NCBI RefSeq assembly: GCF_013141725.1
Contig: NZ_WHNZ01000041.1
Location: 1-64,000 of the forward strand
Reading direction: 5' to 3'
Source: Paenibacillus planticolens
GTDB lineage: Bacteria > Bacillota > Bacilli > Paenibacillales > NBRC-103111
DNA length: 64,000 bases
Shown: in pieces, positions 8,866 through 18,371 of the stretch
How the letters are laid out: every line of letters starts with the position of its first letter
How positions within the stretch are numbered: position 1 is the stretch's first letter
Made by a program: the position numbers and the translations under genes
The notes under the pieces: generated by a model
Seen by the model: only the letters and a program-made list of their open reading frames with translations
The model's database searches: none
What the model was told of the DNA's origin: nothing

Positions 8866-10224
8866 ATGCTTTTTGTGTTATTTGCCCTTTGGATTATTGC
8901 GATCGGGCTTGTCATGATTGATCCCCGGTCAAGCACGATGCGCTGGATGAGCGCGATTGCTTTCACGGGAGGCTTCGGCGCCCTTGCTGCCGTATTATCG
9001 GAGACGTTCATCCCCTATATCCAGCAAACCGTGCCTAACCCTGCGATCTCCCTCTTGCTTTATCGTTTTATGGGGATATGTTCCCTTATTTCTTATTACG
9101 GCTTGCCCTATTCTTTCGCCATGCTTTCTTTGAAATATAACGCAGCTTGGCAAAAACAGGCCATTCGAACATGGCTGCCCATCGGAATGCTGATTCCGCC
9201 GATTGCATGCCTCCTGTTTACACCCGAATATACCGAGGAAATGCCGATCGCCTTTCCGATTGTCGCCTTGTGGGCCGTGCCTTACATTTTCATTGGCGCC
9301 GTGCTGATTGTCATGAAAACGGATCGGCTGCCCGCCATGAGACGAACGCACTTGTTTACATGTCTCGCGCTGCTGCCGCCTATCCTCTGCGTCGGCGTGC
9401 TGAATTATGTCATGCCTAGCTTCGGCTTTTACCGGATGTGGGTGTATCATGTGTGGATTCTCGCGTTTGTCGTGCCTTTTTTCGTGTTTACCTTTTTCAA
9501 ATACGGCTTCCTTGGCATGAGGCTTCTGATCGAGCGCCGCAAACTTGACTCCACGCTCAGAGCCATCACTTCAGGAACAGCGATATTAAACCATGCGATC
9601 AAAAATGATGTCGGCAAAATGCGATTGTTTCTCGAAAAAATGAAGCAGCATGCCGAGGAGACGAATCAGGTCGAGCTCATGAAGGACATTGAAGTTGTCA
9701 TGGGGGCGTCTTCGCACATCCGGGACATGATAACTCGCGTTCATGAGCAAACGCAGGAACTTCCCCTGCGGGTTTCCTCTGTTCATCTGGGAGATCTGCT
9801 GGAGGAAGTGCTCCTTACGCTCGACCCTTATTTATCCAAAGTCGTTGTCCAGTCGAACATAACGGAGAACCTGACGCTCCAGATAGACCGCATTCAAATG
9901 GCAGAAACTTTGACGAATATATTGATGAACGCGATCGAAGCGATGCCGCAAGGCGGTGAGATTACCATCCGAACTTTGCAGACAAAGAAACAGATTGTTC
10001 TGGAAATAAAAGATAGCGGTTCAGGCATGGAGAAGGAAGTTCTGAAGCAAGTGCTGGAACCGTTTTATACGACGAAAAGCGGCAGTCACAACAATTTCGG
10101 CCTGGGTCTCGCCTATTGCTACAGCGTTATGAAGAAGCATGGAGGAACGTTGGAGCTTGGCAGCTCACCGGGGAAAGGCACCAGCGTATTCCTTACGTTT
10201 CCCGGCAGCCGATTACTAACTTAA
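8866..10224 (+). CDS. Membrane sensor histidine kinase
   Basis: About 452 residues. The first 225 hold six or seven membrane helices without a recognisable extracellular domain. A cytoplasmic kinase core follows. The phosphoacceptor region is probably ILNHAIKNDVGKM. The ATP-binding domain shows the N box (NILMNAIEAMPQGG), G1 (DSGSGM), F box (EPFYTTK) and G2 (NFGLGLA). ATG 8866 sits only 4 nt after GGAGG, so GTG 8875 is an alternative. It ends 12 bp before its cognate regulator. Signal and targets are unknown; a role in envelope or quorum sensing would be speculation. Confidence 0.85.
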   Translation: MLFVLFALWIIAIGLVMIDPRSSTMRWMSAIAFTGGFGALAAVLSETFIPYIQQTVPNPAISLLLYRFMGICSLISYYGLPYSFAMLSLKYNAAWQKQAIRTWLPIGMLIPPIACLLFTPEYTEEMPIAFPIVALWAVPYIFIGAVLIVMKTDRLPAMRRTHLFTCLALLPPILCVGVLNYVMPSFGFYRMWVYHVWILAFVVPFFVFTFFKYGFLGMRLLIERRKLDSTLRAITSGTAILNHAIKNDVGKMRLFLEKMKQHAEETNQVELMKDIEVVMGASSHIRDMITRVHEQTQELPLRVSSVHLGDLLEEVLLTLDPYLSKVVVQSNITENLTLQIDRIQMAETLTNILMNAIEAMPQGGEITIRTLQTKKQIVLEIKDSGSGMEKEVLKQVLEPFYTTKSGSHNNFGLGLAYCYSVMKKHGGTLELGSSPGKGTSVFLTFPGSRLLT

Positions 10225-10236
10225 GGGGGGTCCGTA

Positions 10237-10914
10237 TTGGAACCTATTCGTATTTTAATTGTTGAAGATGACCTTGACTGGCTGCGCGGCCTGCAAGCCT
10301 ATTTGAACCGCCAGCCTGATCTATCGGTCATTCATACGGTCTCTACCGCGGAAGAGGCTAGAGAGCTTTTTATGGCGCCTGAACCGGGCGTTGACGTTGT
10401 ACTGATGGATATCATGATTCAAGATGAACCGGCAGGGATTGGACTTGCCGAACAAGCGCTTTTAGCTTGGGGAGTGAAAGTCATTATGCTGACTTCGATG
10501 GAAGAGAAGGACTTTATTTTCCGTTCGTTTCAAGCCGGGGCCATCGACTATCAAATCAAATCCCGCTTCGAAGAGCTGCCGGCCATTATTCGGGCCGTTC
10601 ATGCCCGCAAAGCATCCATCAACGCGGCTGTAGCCGAACAGATGAGAGAAGAATTTCGCAGGCTTAAGCGGCTGGAGCACCAATTCAAGGTCAAGGAAGT
10701 TCGTGATTTGATTACGCCGACAGAGCTTCAGGTGCTGGAAATGATCGATCAGGGCCACACGCAAACGGAAATTGCGAACCGCTTTTTCATTTCACTGCGA
10801 ACGGTCAAAATCCATGTAGGCCATATTTTGAAAAAACTCGGGAGCCCAAGCAGCAAGGATGCTGCCCAAAAAATCAGAAACTTGGGGCTGTTCGAGCGAG
10901 AAAAAGATCAGTGA
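10237..10914 (+). CDS. Response regulator, NarL/LuxR family
   Basis: A 225-residue protein with a receiver domain (acidic ED at 10-11, phosphoacceptor D58 in VLMDIM, conserved T/S before EEKD, lysine in IKSRF) and a LuxR-type HTH (TELQVLEMIDQGHTQTEIA, SLRTVKIHVGHILKKLG). The start is TTG, with AAGGGGGG just upstream. It is the partner of the kinase 12 bp upstream. The last 7 bp overlap the convergent YitT-like gene, so no terminator lies between them. Confidence 0.9.
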   Translation: MEPIRILIVEDDLDWLRGLQAYLNRQPDLSVIHTVSTAEEARELFMAPEPGVDVVLMDIMIQDEPAGIGLAEQALLAWGVKVIMLTSMEEKDFIFRSFQAGAIDYQIKSRFEELPAIIRAVHARKASINAAVAEQMREEFRRLKRLEHQFKVKEVRDLITPTELQVLEMIDQGHTQTEIANRFFISLRTVKIHVGHILKKLGSPSSKDAAQKIRNLGLFEREKDQ

Positions 10915-11813
10915 ATATTTTTCTTTTTAAATCTTCCGCCTTTAACGTCGTGAATATTGCCGACTGCGAGGAATGCCCCTGGATCCAATTCGTCAACGAT
11001 AGATTTCAGTTTGGCTTCCTCCAGCCGCGTGATCACACAGAAGATGACCTTCTTGTTATCTCCGGAGAAACCGCCTTCCCCTTCCAAATACGTTGCGCCG
11101 CGCCCCAGCCGGTCTAGAATCGCCTCTCCGATCTGTCGGAACTGGTCGCTAATGATCCAGACGGATTTGGACTCATCAAAGCCCTCAATCGTCACATCAA
11201 TCATTTTATAAGCAATAAAATAAGCAATTAACGAGTACATCGCACGATCCCAGCTATATACAAAGCCAGCGCTGCCGAGAATAAAGAGGTTGAAAAACAT
11301 GACGACTTCCCCAACGGAGAACGGAATTTTTTTGGAAACCAGTATGGCAATAATCTCGGTTCCGTCCAGCGATCCCCCGAATCGGATGACCATCCCTACG
11401 CCAACGCCGAGGATAATGCCCCCGAACACAGCCGCTAGCAAAGGATCGTTGGTAAGTTCATGAACCGGGTGAAGCAGCGCCGTACCTGCCGACATCACAA
11501 GAATGGCGAATAAAGTCGATAACGCAAACGTTTTTCCGATCATTTTATAACCGATAAACAGAAATGGCATATTTAATAAGGTCAAAAATATCCCCACAGG
11601 GATGTGGGTCAAATACGAAAAAATGATGGAGATACCGGTGATTCCCCCGTCAATAATTTTGTTGGGGACTAAGAAAATATCAAGTCCGACAGCCATTAAG
11701 GCGGCTCCGATAAATAAAAATACGCCGCGCCGCAGCAAGCTGCTCTTGGTCATTCTCCGATGCTGCGCTCTGATCGACGCTCTCTTCTGTAATTGAATCT
11801 GTTCTCTTGTCAT
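10908..11813 (-). CDS. YitT family membrane protein (DUF161 plus DUF2179)
   Basis: A 301-residue protein with five or six membrane helices between about residues 25 and 215. A C-terminal cytoplasmic DUF2179 domain (VTIEGFDESKSVWIISD; ending DVKGGRFKK) follows. GGAGGGG lies 7 nt before the ATG. The family is common in Firmicutes and its transport role is unproven. The gene overlaps the convergent response regulator by 7 bp. Confidence 0.88.
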   Translation of the reverse strand: MTREQIQLQKRASIRAQHRRMTKSSLLRRGVFLFIGAALMAVGLDIFLVPNKIIDGGITGISIIFSYLTHIPVGIFLTLLNMPFLFIGYKMIGKTFALSTLFAILVMSAGTALLHPVHELTNDPLLAAVFGGIILGVGVGMVIRFGGSLDGTEIIAILVSKKIPFSVGEVVMFFNLFILGSAGFVYSWDRAMYSLIAYFIAYKMIDVTIEGFDESKSVWIISDQFRQIGEAILDRLGRGATYLEGEGGFSGDNKKVIFCVITRLEEAKLKSIVDELDPGAFLAVGNIHDVKGGRFKKKNIH

Positions 11814-12007
11814 TGCTCATCCCCTCCGCCGTTTTTTCTATTCATCATTTTCTCGATAAAGGCAGCTTTTTCCTGCTTGAAACACGCTAAATCTGCTCGT
11901 CAAAATGCCATAAAATAATTAGATAAACCCCCATCGAATATTGTCGTTTCCCATGGTATAATGTCAGATGTCATTTACAATTCATCTACAATTCCATAGG
12001 AGAAAAT

Positions 12008-14110
12008 ATGAAACTACACACCGACCGTTTATTGCGGCTGTCCCGGCAGTGGCTGCCATTCGTTTTACTTGCTTTAATTCCTGTGGTGATTATGGAGATA
12101 CTAAGCCGCGGGCACTATGTTGAAATGATTACGTGGAGTTTCAAACATGTGGTCGAACTGCTTTTTAACGAATGGATCGTGCTGAGCCTGCTTCTGCTGT
12201 TCATCGCCATCATTGGCCGTACTCGAGCGGCTTATTGGATTCTTTCCGGGATGCTTCTGGTCATGGGGCTTATCAGCGGGATAAAACTCAAAATATTAGG
12301 CGTCCCTTTAACGCCATGGGATATCGTGATCGCCGGCGAAGCGTCCGATATGGTGCAATATATCAAGAACATTTTTTCATTCAAAATTTTATTTGCGATC
12401 GTACTGTTCCTGGCTTCCAGCTATTACTTGCTATACCGCACACGCTTATTTGCGAAAAAAGTTGCCTTTAAAGAGCGAGGAATCATTGGCGTTATTGCGC
12501 TTGTGATGCTGACAGCGGTTTACACAGATCTGCCGCTGCCCGTGCAAAAGTGGTTCGGCATTCAAGCTTCGGTCTGGAATCAGGTTGAAAATACACAAAA
12601 GAACGGCTACGCGCTTGCTACCTTTCTGAATACGAAGTCCATGTTCAACGACAAGCGTGAAGGGTACGACGATAAAGCTGTCGAAGCGATCGTCAGTCAA
12701 ACCCCTAAGCCAGTAAAAGCCGGCGATAAAATAAAACCGAATGTGATTGTCGTTTTGAGTGAAGCTTTCTGGGACCCAACCATCATTAAGGGCGTAGAAT
12801 TCAGTAAAGATCCGATTCCGTTCTTTCATAAATTGCAGCAAACCGGGAGCAGCGGGACGATGCTTTCGCCGCAGTACGGCGGAGGAACGGCCAACGTGGA
12901 GTTCGAGGTTCTGACAGGGAATTCAATGCGGTTTCTGCCGCAAGGATCGATTGCGTACAATCAATTCATTTCACATGAAGTGGATTCGCTAGCCAGTATT
13001 TATGCCAGACAAGGCTATACATCAACCGCCATCAGCCCTTTTTATAATTGGTATTTTAACAGTAATAAAGTATATAAAGACTTCGGTTTCTCTAAGTATA
13101 TTCCGATTGAATATTTTAAGCCTAACTATTCTGGCCCGTACATCGCGGATAGCGAGGTTGCTGCCAACATTATTCATGCGACGGATCTCAGCGACGGACC
13201 CGATTTTGTTTTCGCGAATACGATGGAAAATCACTTCCATTTTTACCCGGGCAAGTTCCCGAAAAATAATTTCGATGTCAAAGGCGATATGTCCGCCTCT
13301 TCTCAAGGTATGCTAGAAACGCTTGCCCAAGGCATCAATGCTTCCGATAATATGTTGAAAACGCTCGTGGAACACTTTGAGAAAAAAGGCGAGCCTACCA
13401 TTATCGCTTTCTGGGGAGATCACTTACCGGCCCTTGGCGATGACTACGCCACCTATATCGACACCAAATATATCAGCGGCAAAGATGACCCTGATTTCTT
13501 GAAAAAAATGTACAGCGTCCCGCTTGTCGTCTGGAACAATTTCGATACGGAACGCAAGGATAAATTAAATATCAGTCCCTCTTTCTTAGGTCCTTATCTT
13601 ATTGAATTATCGAGACAGCAAGGCAGCTATTATACGGATTATTTGACACAGCTTGCGAAAAAGGTTCCTGTCATTCCGCCGAAAGACTATTTTGAGTCCA
13701 TGAACATAAGCGAGCAGGATCTGAAGGATTATGAAACATTGCAGTACGATATCCTTTTTGGCGACCGGCATGCTTATAAAGATTACACAACACCCATTAT
13801 CAATACGAAGTATATGCTCGGTTTTGGCCCCATTCTCCTTACGCAAATCGAGACGGATTCGCAAGATATTTCCGGACGAACCAGTGTGACGCTAACCGTA
13901 CGTGGCAACAATTTACCGCCGCTGGGCTGTGTTACGCTGAACGGTAAAGCCGTTCCTACGACATGGCAGGATGAGCATACGGTAACAGCTAAAGTCGAAG
14001 GCAATTTGCTGAAAGCTGGCATTTGGGACATTCAAGTGAACGTGAGGGATTCGAAGGAAACGATCGTGGGCAGATCGAACACGCTGCCGATTGAGATCGG
14101 CGGAAGATAA
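12008..14110 (+). CDS. LtaS-like membrane phosphoglycerol transferase (sulfatase fold), paralogue 2
   Basis: A 700-residue paralogue of the gene at 4185, colinear over its whole length. It has five N-terminal membrane helices (about 15-175) and an extracellular sulfatase domain. Predicted metal/nucleophile residues are E252 (LSEAFWDPT), T294 (GGGTANVEFE) and D471-H472 (FWGDHLP). A C-terminal beta domain of about 95 residues looks like an IPT/Ig-type fold. AGGAG is 5 nt before the ATG. It is monocistronic, closed by the terminator at 14121-14175. It probably makes or decorates lipoteichoic-acid-like polymers; division of labour with paralogue 1 is unknown. Confidence 0.88.
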   Translation: MKLHTDRLLRLSRQWLPFVLLALIPVVIMEILSRGHYVEMITWSFKHVVELLFNEWIVLSLLLLFIAIIGRTRAAYWILSGMLLVMGLISGIKLKILGVPLTPWDIVIAGEASDMVQYIKNIFSFKILFAIVLFLASSYYLLYRTRLFAKKVAFKERGIIGVIALVMLTAVYTDLPLPVQKWFGIQASVWNQVENTQKNGYALATFLNTKSMFNDKREGYDDKAVEAIVSQTPKPVKAGDKIKPNVIVVLSEAFWDPTIIKGVEFSKDPIPFFHKLQQTGSSGTMLSPQYGGGTANVEFEVLTGNSMRFLPQGSIAYNQFISHEVDSLASIYARQGYTSTAISPFYNWYFNSNKVYKDFGFSKYIPIEYFKPNYSGPYIADSEVAANIIHATDLSDGPDFVFANTMENHFHFYPGKFPKNNFDVKGDMSASSQGMLETLAQGINASDNMLKTLVEHFEKKGEPTIIAFWGDHLPALGDDYATYIDTKYISGKDDPDFLKKMYSVPLVVWNNFDTERKDKLNISPSFLGPYLIELSRQQGSYYTDYLTQLAKKVPVIPPKDYFESMNISEQDLKDYETLQYDILFGDRHAYKDYTTPIINTKYMLGFGPILLTQIETDSQDISGRTSVTLTVRGNNLPPLGCVTLNGKAVPTTWQDEHTVTAKVEGNLLKAGIWDIQVNVRDSKETIVGRSNTLPIEIGGR

Positions 14111-14120
14111 TAGATTAGAC

Positions 14121-14175
14121 AAAGAGGGCAGCTCCATCAGTAGATGAATCTACTTTTGGAACTGCCCTCTTTTTT
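14121..14175. terminator. Bidirectional rho-independent terminator
   Basis: Eleven-bp stem AAAGAGGGCAG (14121-14131) / CTGCCCTCTTT (14162-14172), with an inner TAGAT/ATCTA helix and a T tract, lies between the convergent LtaS-like and Gfo/Idh genes. Confidence 0.85.
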
Positions 14176-14189
14176 ATAGTTATAGACGA

Positions 14190-15209
14190 TTAGAGCGTAA
14201 TGATTTTACCAGTTGCTTCGGACTCGAACGCAGCCAGGATCACTTCCAGGGAGCGCTTGCCTTCTTCGCCGGAAATACGCGGCTTCGTACCGTTCACAAT
14301 GCTAGACACGAACTCATCGATAACGCCGCTGACCGTTTGTTTCTCGTTTGTCGCGACTTGGCCGACTTTATAACGCTCGACCGTGCCGTTGCGAAGCTCT
14401 ACGATGACTTGATCGTTCGGGTCAGTATCGATTTTGATTACGCCGTTCTCACACCAGAGAACAGTGGAGTTGTCTTGGCCTTTGTAATATGTCCAGCTGG
14501 CAACCAGCGAGCCTGTAGCTCCGCTTTTCATGCGCAGCAAGCAAGTCGAGTTATCATCCACATCAGTGCCTTCTTTATGCAGGGTACCTACGAAAGCTGC
14601 CACTTGCGCAACCTCATCATCCAGCAGATAGCGGATCAAATCCGATTTGTGTACGCCGAGGTCGCCCATCGCGCCCATAATCGCTTCTTCCTTGCGGAAG
14701 AACCAGCTCTCGCGGCCGTCCACGCTCCAACCTTCAGGTCCTGGATGACCGAAGGAAGTACGGAACGTCAGAACTTTCCCCAATTTGCCGGACTCCAAAA
14801 TTTCTTTCGCTTTCACATGCGGCGGCATGAGGCGTTGGTTGTGACCAACCATCAGGAATACGCCGTTTTTCTGAGCAGCCTCGATCATCGCATCGGCTTC
14901 TTCCGCTGAAGCAGCCATTGGCTTCTCAACTAGGACATGCGTGCCAGCGTTTGCTGCAGCAATGGACACCTCTGCATGAAGATAGTTAGGCGTACATACG
15001 CTCACTGCGTCTACTTTTTCTTCTTTCAACATTTCCTCGTAGCTGCTGTACGCTTTGCCGCCATGAAGCTGCGCATAGTGTTCCGCTCGCTCGATAACCG
15101 GATCTACGAACGCAACAAGCTCAACATTTGGATTCAATGCGTATTCCGGGATATGTCTATGTTTGGAAATGGAGCCGCAGCCAACGACGGCCACTTTAAT
15201 TTTACTCAT
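14190..15209 (-). CDS. Gfo/Idh/MocA family NAD(P)-dependent oxidoreductase
   Basis: A 339-residue sugar or inositol dehydrogenase-like protein. The Rossmann fold is seen at the N-terminus (VAVVGCGSISKHRHIPEY). The family EKPMA lysine lies near residue 95. The C-terminal alpha/beta domain includes GDLGVHKSDLIRYLL with the usual catalytic histidine region. It is cytoplasmic and oxidises a cyclic polyol or sugar derivative. It lies 32 bp downstream of the isomerase/epimerase gene, forming a two-gene operon divergent from the AraC regulator at 16148. The substrate is not deducible. Confidence 0.9.
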   Translation of the reverse strand: MSKIKVAVVGCGSISKHRHIPEYALNPNVELVAFVDPVIERAEHYAQLHGGKAYSSYEEMLKEEKVDAVSVCTPNYLHAEVSIAAANAGTHVLVEKPMAASAEEADAMIEAAQKNGVFLMVGHNQRLMPPHVKAKEILESGKLGKVLTFRTSFGHPGPEGWSVDGRESWFFRKEEAIMGAMGDLGVHKSDLIRYLLDDEVAQVAAFVGTLHKEGTDVDDNSTCLLRMKSGATGSLVASWTYYKGQDNSTVLWCENGVIKIDTDPNDQVIVELRNGTVERYKVGQVATNEKQTVSGVIDEFVSSIVNGTKPRISGEEGKRSLEVILAAFESEATGKIITL

Positions 15210-15241
15210 GATAGATGTTCACTCCTCTGAATGGTTAGGTA

Positions 15242-16012
15242 TTAGTTATGAATGTTTAAATAATGCTCTTTAACCCAGTTTAAGCTGTTTTCGATGCTTG
15301 TTAGCGGCGGTTTTTGGCAGTGATCCTGCTCAACAACAAGCCATTCTACGCCAGCTTGCTCCGCAGCTTTGATGACTTGCTCAAGCGGAACTTCGCCTAA
15401 TCCAAGCTCCAACGTAACCAGTTTGCCTTCCTCATCTTTCGAGAAATCCTTGAAGTGAAGCAGCGGCAGACGGCCTGCATATTTCGCAATGTAAGCAAGC
15501 GGATCTTGTCCGGCATATTTCACCCAGCATACGTCCATCTCCACTTGGATCGCGTCATTCCCTGCATACATGGCATCAAAGACGAACTCGCCGTCCACAT
15601 TATGATGAAATTCGAAATCATGATTATGGTATAAAAATTGCAAACCTTGTTTGCCGACTTCAATCGCAATTTGATTGCATTCAGCAATCAGCGTTTTCCA
15701 TTGGTCAGCGTTTTCACGCTCTTCGGCACCTACATACGGACAGATGGCGTATTTCGCACCGAGTGTGTGCAGGTAGTCAATTTCTCCTTGCAAGTTATTG
15801 CGGAATCTATCCAGGCTGATATGGCTTCCGATTGCTTTCAAGCCAAGTTCGTCGAGCAGTTGTTTCATTTCTGCGGCAGGCTTGTCAAAATAACCCGCGA
15901 ACTCAACGCCTTCATATCCCAGCTTGGCAACATGACGCAATGTGCCTTCCACGTCTTTTGCCATATCATCACGAAGTGTATACAGTTGAAGAGCAATTCC
16001 TAAACGTCCCAT
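15242..16012 (-). CDS. Sugar phosphate isomerase/epimerase (AP endonuclease-2 TIM barrel)
   Basis: A 256-residue TIM-barrel protein of the IolE/xylose isomerase-like group. Metal-binding segments include YHNHDFEF, VEMDVCWVKYAG and LHFKDF. I start it at ATG 16012 because GAGGGA lies just upstream; an in-frame ATG at 16048 has no ribosome site. It forms a bicistronic unit with the Gfo/Idh oxidoreductase downstream, so the pair probably converts one imported sugar or inositol isomer. The control gene is likely the divergent AraC regulator. Confidence 0.87.
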   Translation of the reverse strand: MGRLGIALQLYTLRDDMAKDVEGTLRHVAKLGYEGVEFAGYFDKPAAEMKQLLDELGLKAIGSHISLDRFRNNLQGEIDYLHTLGAKYAICPYVGAEERENADQWKTLIAECNQIAIEVGKQGLQFLYHNHDFEFHHNVDGEFVFDAMYAGNDAIQVEMDVCWVKYAGQDPLAYIAKYAGRLPLLHFKDFSKDEEGKLVTLELGLGEVPLEQVIKAAEQAGVEWLVVEQDHCQKPPLTSIENSLNWVKEHYLNIHN

Positions 16013-16147
16013 ATAATTCCCTCTTTTCTTGGATTCCAAATTATGCATGATTAGAGCCTATGTAAACAGTATAGCGGAACTTGGCTTATGATGACCATTC
16101 ACGATATAATCAAAACATCTCTTATTTGGCTACGAAAGGTGAGTTCG

Positions 16148-16948
16148 ATGGACACTGAGCTGTTAACCTGCGGCTATTCTTTTCATATGGAACCGTTTAA
16201 TGTGAGTACGAAATCCGGGCTGAATTCTTATCTTTTCCGTTTGCAGACTGAGGGTACTTGCGAAATTCTTGCGGATGGCCAAATGATACGAATCGAAGCC
16301 GGCCATTTGCTTCTCTATAAACCGGGAGATCCCTACGAGCTCCGGATTGAACATGACAAAGAGCACCCCGGGAGTAAAATTGCCAGCGGAGATTATTATT
16401 TATTTTGCAAAGGCGCATGGATCGATGCTTGGTGGAAACGCAGCCTGAAACAATCGTGCACGCGGATTGATCTCGACGCACGGCTCATTTCGCTGTGGCG
16501 CCAGCTTATTCTCGAGAAACGTAGAATGGAGGAGGAAAACCGCGAGCTTAGCGGCTACTTGCTGCAAGCACTTTGCCTCTATGTGGAGCGGGCAGCAACC
16601 GAAACGGTCTCTTTGCAAGGCCGGCCTTTTACAGGGACCCGCATGAAACGATTCATCGAAGCCCACGCGACGGCAACTTTCAAAGTCGATGATGTGGCTG
16701 ACCATGTTGGGCTCAGCGTATCCCGCGCCGTTCATTTGTTCAAGGAATGCTTTGGCAAAACGATGATTCAATACGCCCTGGAAGTCCGGTTATCGAGCGC
16801 GGTAGAACGCATGCATGACAGCTCCATGTCTTTGGAGCAGATTGCTTTAAGCTGCGGATTCGGCAGCTATCCTTATTTCCATCGTGCCTTCAAACATAGA
16901 TTCGGGATCTCACCAAAGCTGTATCGCCAGAAAGATTCTCAAAACTAA
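16148..16948 (+). CDS. AraC-family transcriptional regulator
   Basis: A 266-residue regulator. The N-terminal cupin-like domain (CEILADGQMIRIEAGHLLLYKPGDPYEL written here as two parts: CEILADGQM and LLYKPGDPYEL) senses a ligand. The C-terminal AraC domain shows DVADHVGLSVSRAVHLF and CGFGSYPYFHRAFKHRFG. ATG 16148 is preferred because AGGTGAG is immediately upstream; ATG 16088 has no site and falls in the presumed promoter. Divergent from the sugar isomerase/oxidoreductase operon, which it likely controls. The following 250 bp (16949-17198) hold no gene that I can see. Confidence 0.87.
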   Translation: MDTELLTCGYSFHMEPFNVSTKSGLNSYLFRLQTEGTCEILADGQMIRIEAGHLLLYKPGDPYELRIEHDKEHPGSKIASGDYYLFCKGAWIDAWWKRSLKQSCTRIDLDARLISLWRQLILEKRRMEEENRELSGYLLQALCLYVERAATETVSLQGRPFTGTRMKRFIEAHATATFKVDDVADHVGLSVSRAVHLFKECFGKTMIQYALEVRLSSAVERMHDSSMSLEQIALSCGFGSYPYFHRAFKHRFGISPKLYRQKDSQN

Positions 16949-17198
16949 CGGAAATTCACAAATTTTTCATGGCGATCTCCTCGGAGTATGGAACTTTTTT
17001 GCCTGCTGATCCGTATATTTATAGACAACAAAAAAGCCAGCAGTTTAATAGGACCGAAAACGAGGATTTAGTTTAAATAGTTGAAAACAAATTCATGAAA
17101 TGCCTGTTTGTTTCAAAATTGTAAAACTATTTTAAGGTTAAATTAATAATCCTCATATATGCTTAAAATATATCCAATTCCTAGGATGGTGAAAAACT

Positions 17199-17426
17199 AT
17201 GAAAATGTTTATTACGATTCATAACAAACCCGTGCCTGTTTACTCCGATGAGAAAAATAAAAAGAAATTCAACTTATTGAAATCCGCTCTTGAAGCGAAA
17301 GTTATTAAAGGAAGAGCTACGATCAAGAAATGCTTGGACTCTATCATCAGTATCGAAATTGTTGGATGCGAAGCGATTCTGCACTCTTTCAATGAACGTG
17401 ATTCACTGGCGTTGTCGCTTTATTAA
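17199..17426 (+). CDS. Small protein of unknown function (75 aa)
   Basis: A lysine-rich 75-residue protein. The reading frame is supported by GGATGGTGA about 9 nt before the ATG and by a strong terminator directly after the stop. Residues 1-15 and 45-60 look like beta strands and 22-35 like a helix. There is one cysteine and no membrane segment. I do not recognise the family. It is monocistronic with an AT-rich upstream region suited to its own promoter. Confidence 0.6.
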   Translation: MKMFITIHNKPVPVYSDEKNKKKFNLLKSALEAKVIKGRATIKKCLDSIISIEIVGCEAILHSFNERDSLALSLY

Positions 17427-17429
17427 AAA

Positions 17430-17467
17430 AAAGTACGGCTGGGACTATTGTCCCGCCGTACTTTTTT
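17430..17467. terminator. Bidirectional rho-independent terminator
   Basis: Stem AAAGTACGG (17430-17438) / CCGTACTTT (17456-17464), with an inner GGGAC/GTCCC helix, lies between the small protein gene and the convergent DinB gene. Confidence 0.9.
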
Positions 17468-17979
17468 TATACATACCGTTCTTGCACTACAGCCAGATGA
17501 TGCTGAGCATGGCCCGCGATCACATACGCAAGCGCTCGTGCGGTTATGTCATAAGTGCTTGCATTGCCCAGACGCGTCCAAGCGGAGTCTGCAATTGTTT
17601 TCAGCAGTGTGAACGTGGACTGCCGAACCGCTTGGAAATCTTGCAGCAAATCCGCAATCGGCACTTCGTCAAACGACGTATTCGCAATAAATACATCCTG
17701 ATCAAACCCAGGCAACTTCGTTGTATCTCCGCGAGCGATCCGCAGCATCCGGTAGCTCATCACACGCTCCGTATCGGTGATATGGCCCAATACTTCCTTC
17801 AGGCTCCATTTCCCCGGCGCATAGCGATATAAGCTTTTTTCATCATCGAACTTGGCAAATAACGCCGTAATTTCCTCTAGTTGACTTTGCAGAAATGCCG
17901 CGTAATCCCCGTCAGGCACTTTGCTCACATAAGCTTCATAATAATGCGCATATTCCTCTTTTTCTGGTCGCTTCAGCAT
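17467..17979 (-). CDS. DinB family protein (DinB_2, putative metal-dependent)
   Basis: A 170-residue four-helix-bundle protein. The three histidines typical of the metal site are H66 (LGHITDTER), H157 and H161 (AGHAQHHLAVVQ). Members of the superfamily include damage-inducible proteins and bacillithiol or mycothiol S-transferases; which reaction applies here is unknown. GGGAG lies 11 nt before the ATG. It is a single gene upstream of which (18000-18080) no other gene is seen. Confidence 0.8.
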   Translation of the reverse strand: MLKRPEKEEYAHYYEAYVSKVPDGDYAAFLQSQLEEITALFAKFDDEKSLYRYAPGKWSLKEVLGHITDTERVMSYRMLRIARGDTTKLPGFDQDVFIANTSFDEVPIADLLQDFQAVRQSTFTLLKTIADSAWTRLGNASTYDITARALAYVIAGHAQHHLAVVQERYV

Positions 17980-18083
17980 ATCGCAGCAATCTCCCTTCCA
18001 TCATCAGTCTATCTATGTAATAGACTTATCATAGCGGAAACTCGGAGAAATGAGAAGATGCTTTACGCAGCCATAATCGGGAT

Positions 18084-18371
18084 TTAGCCGAACTTATACG
18101 TCATGCCATAGCCACCTTTGGGATACACCCAATCGATGTTGTGGGACGGGCAGGCAATCCGGCAGGTGCCGCATTCGATGCAGTTCTCATAAGCAACCGT
18201 CGTAATTTTAAGCTTTTTTTCCCACTCATACACATCGGAAGGACAAAAGAAGTTGCAATCCTTGGTCACGCAATTCAAACAAGTCTGTTTGTCTTTGATC
18301 ACGAGGTGCGACTTATCATCGCATTTGTAACGAATGGTAAATAGCTTATCGGAAATATCACTTTGGCTCAT
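18084..18371 (-). CDS. fixX: Ferredoxin-like protein FixX
   Basis: A 95-residue [4Fe-4S] ferredoxin-like subunit of the FixABCX complex. The C-terminal cluster motif CIECGTCRIACP is clear and is followed by the family-typical YPKGGYGMTYKFG end. An earlier cysteine-rich stretch (CLNCVTKDCNFFCP) replaces part of the second cluster region. ATG 18371 overlaps the fixC stop as ATGA, which decides the start over an ATG 18 nt upstream. It receives electrons from FixC. Confidence 0.92.
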   Translation of the reverse strand: MSQSDISDKLFTIRYKCDDKSHLVIKDKQTCLNCVTKDCNFFCPSDVYEWEKKLKITTVAYENCIECGTCRIACPSHNIDWVYPKGGYGMTYKFG

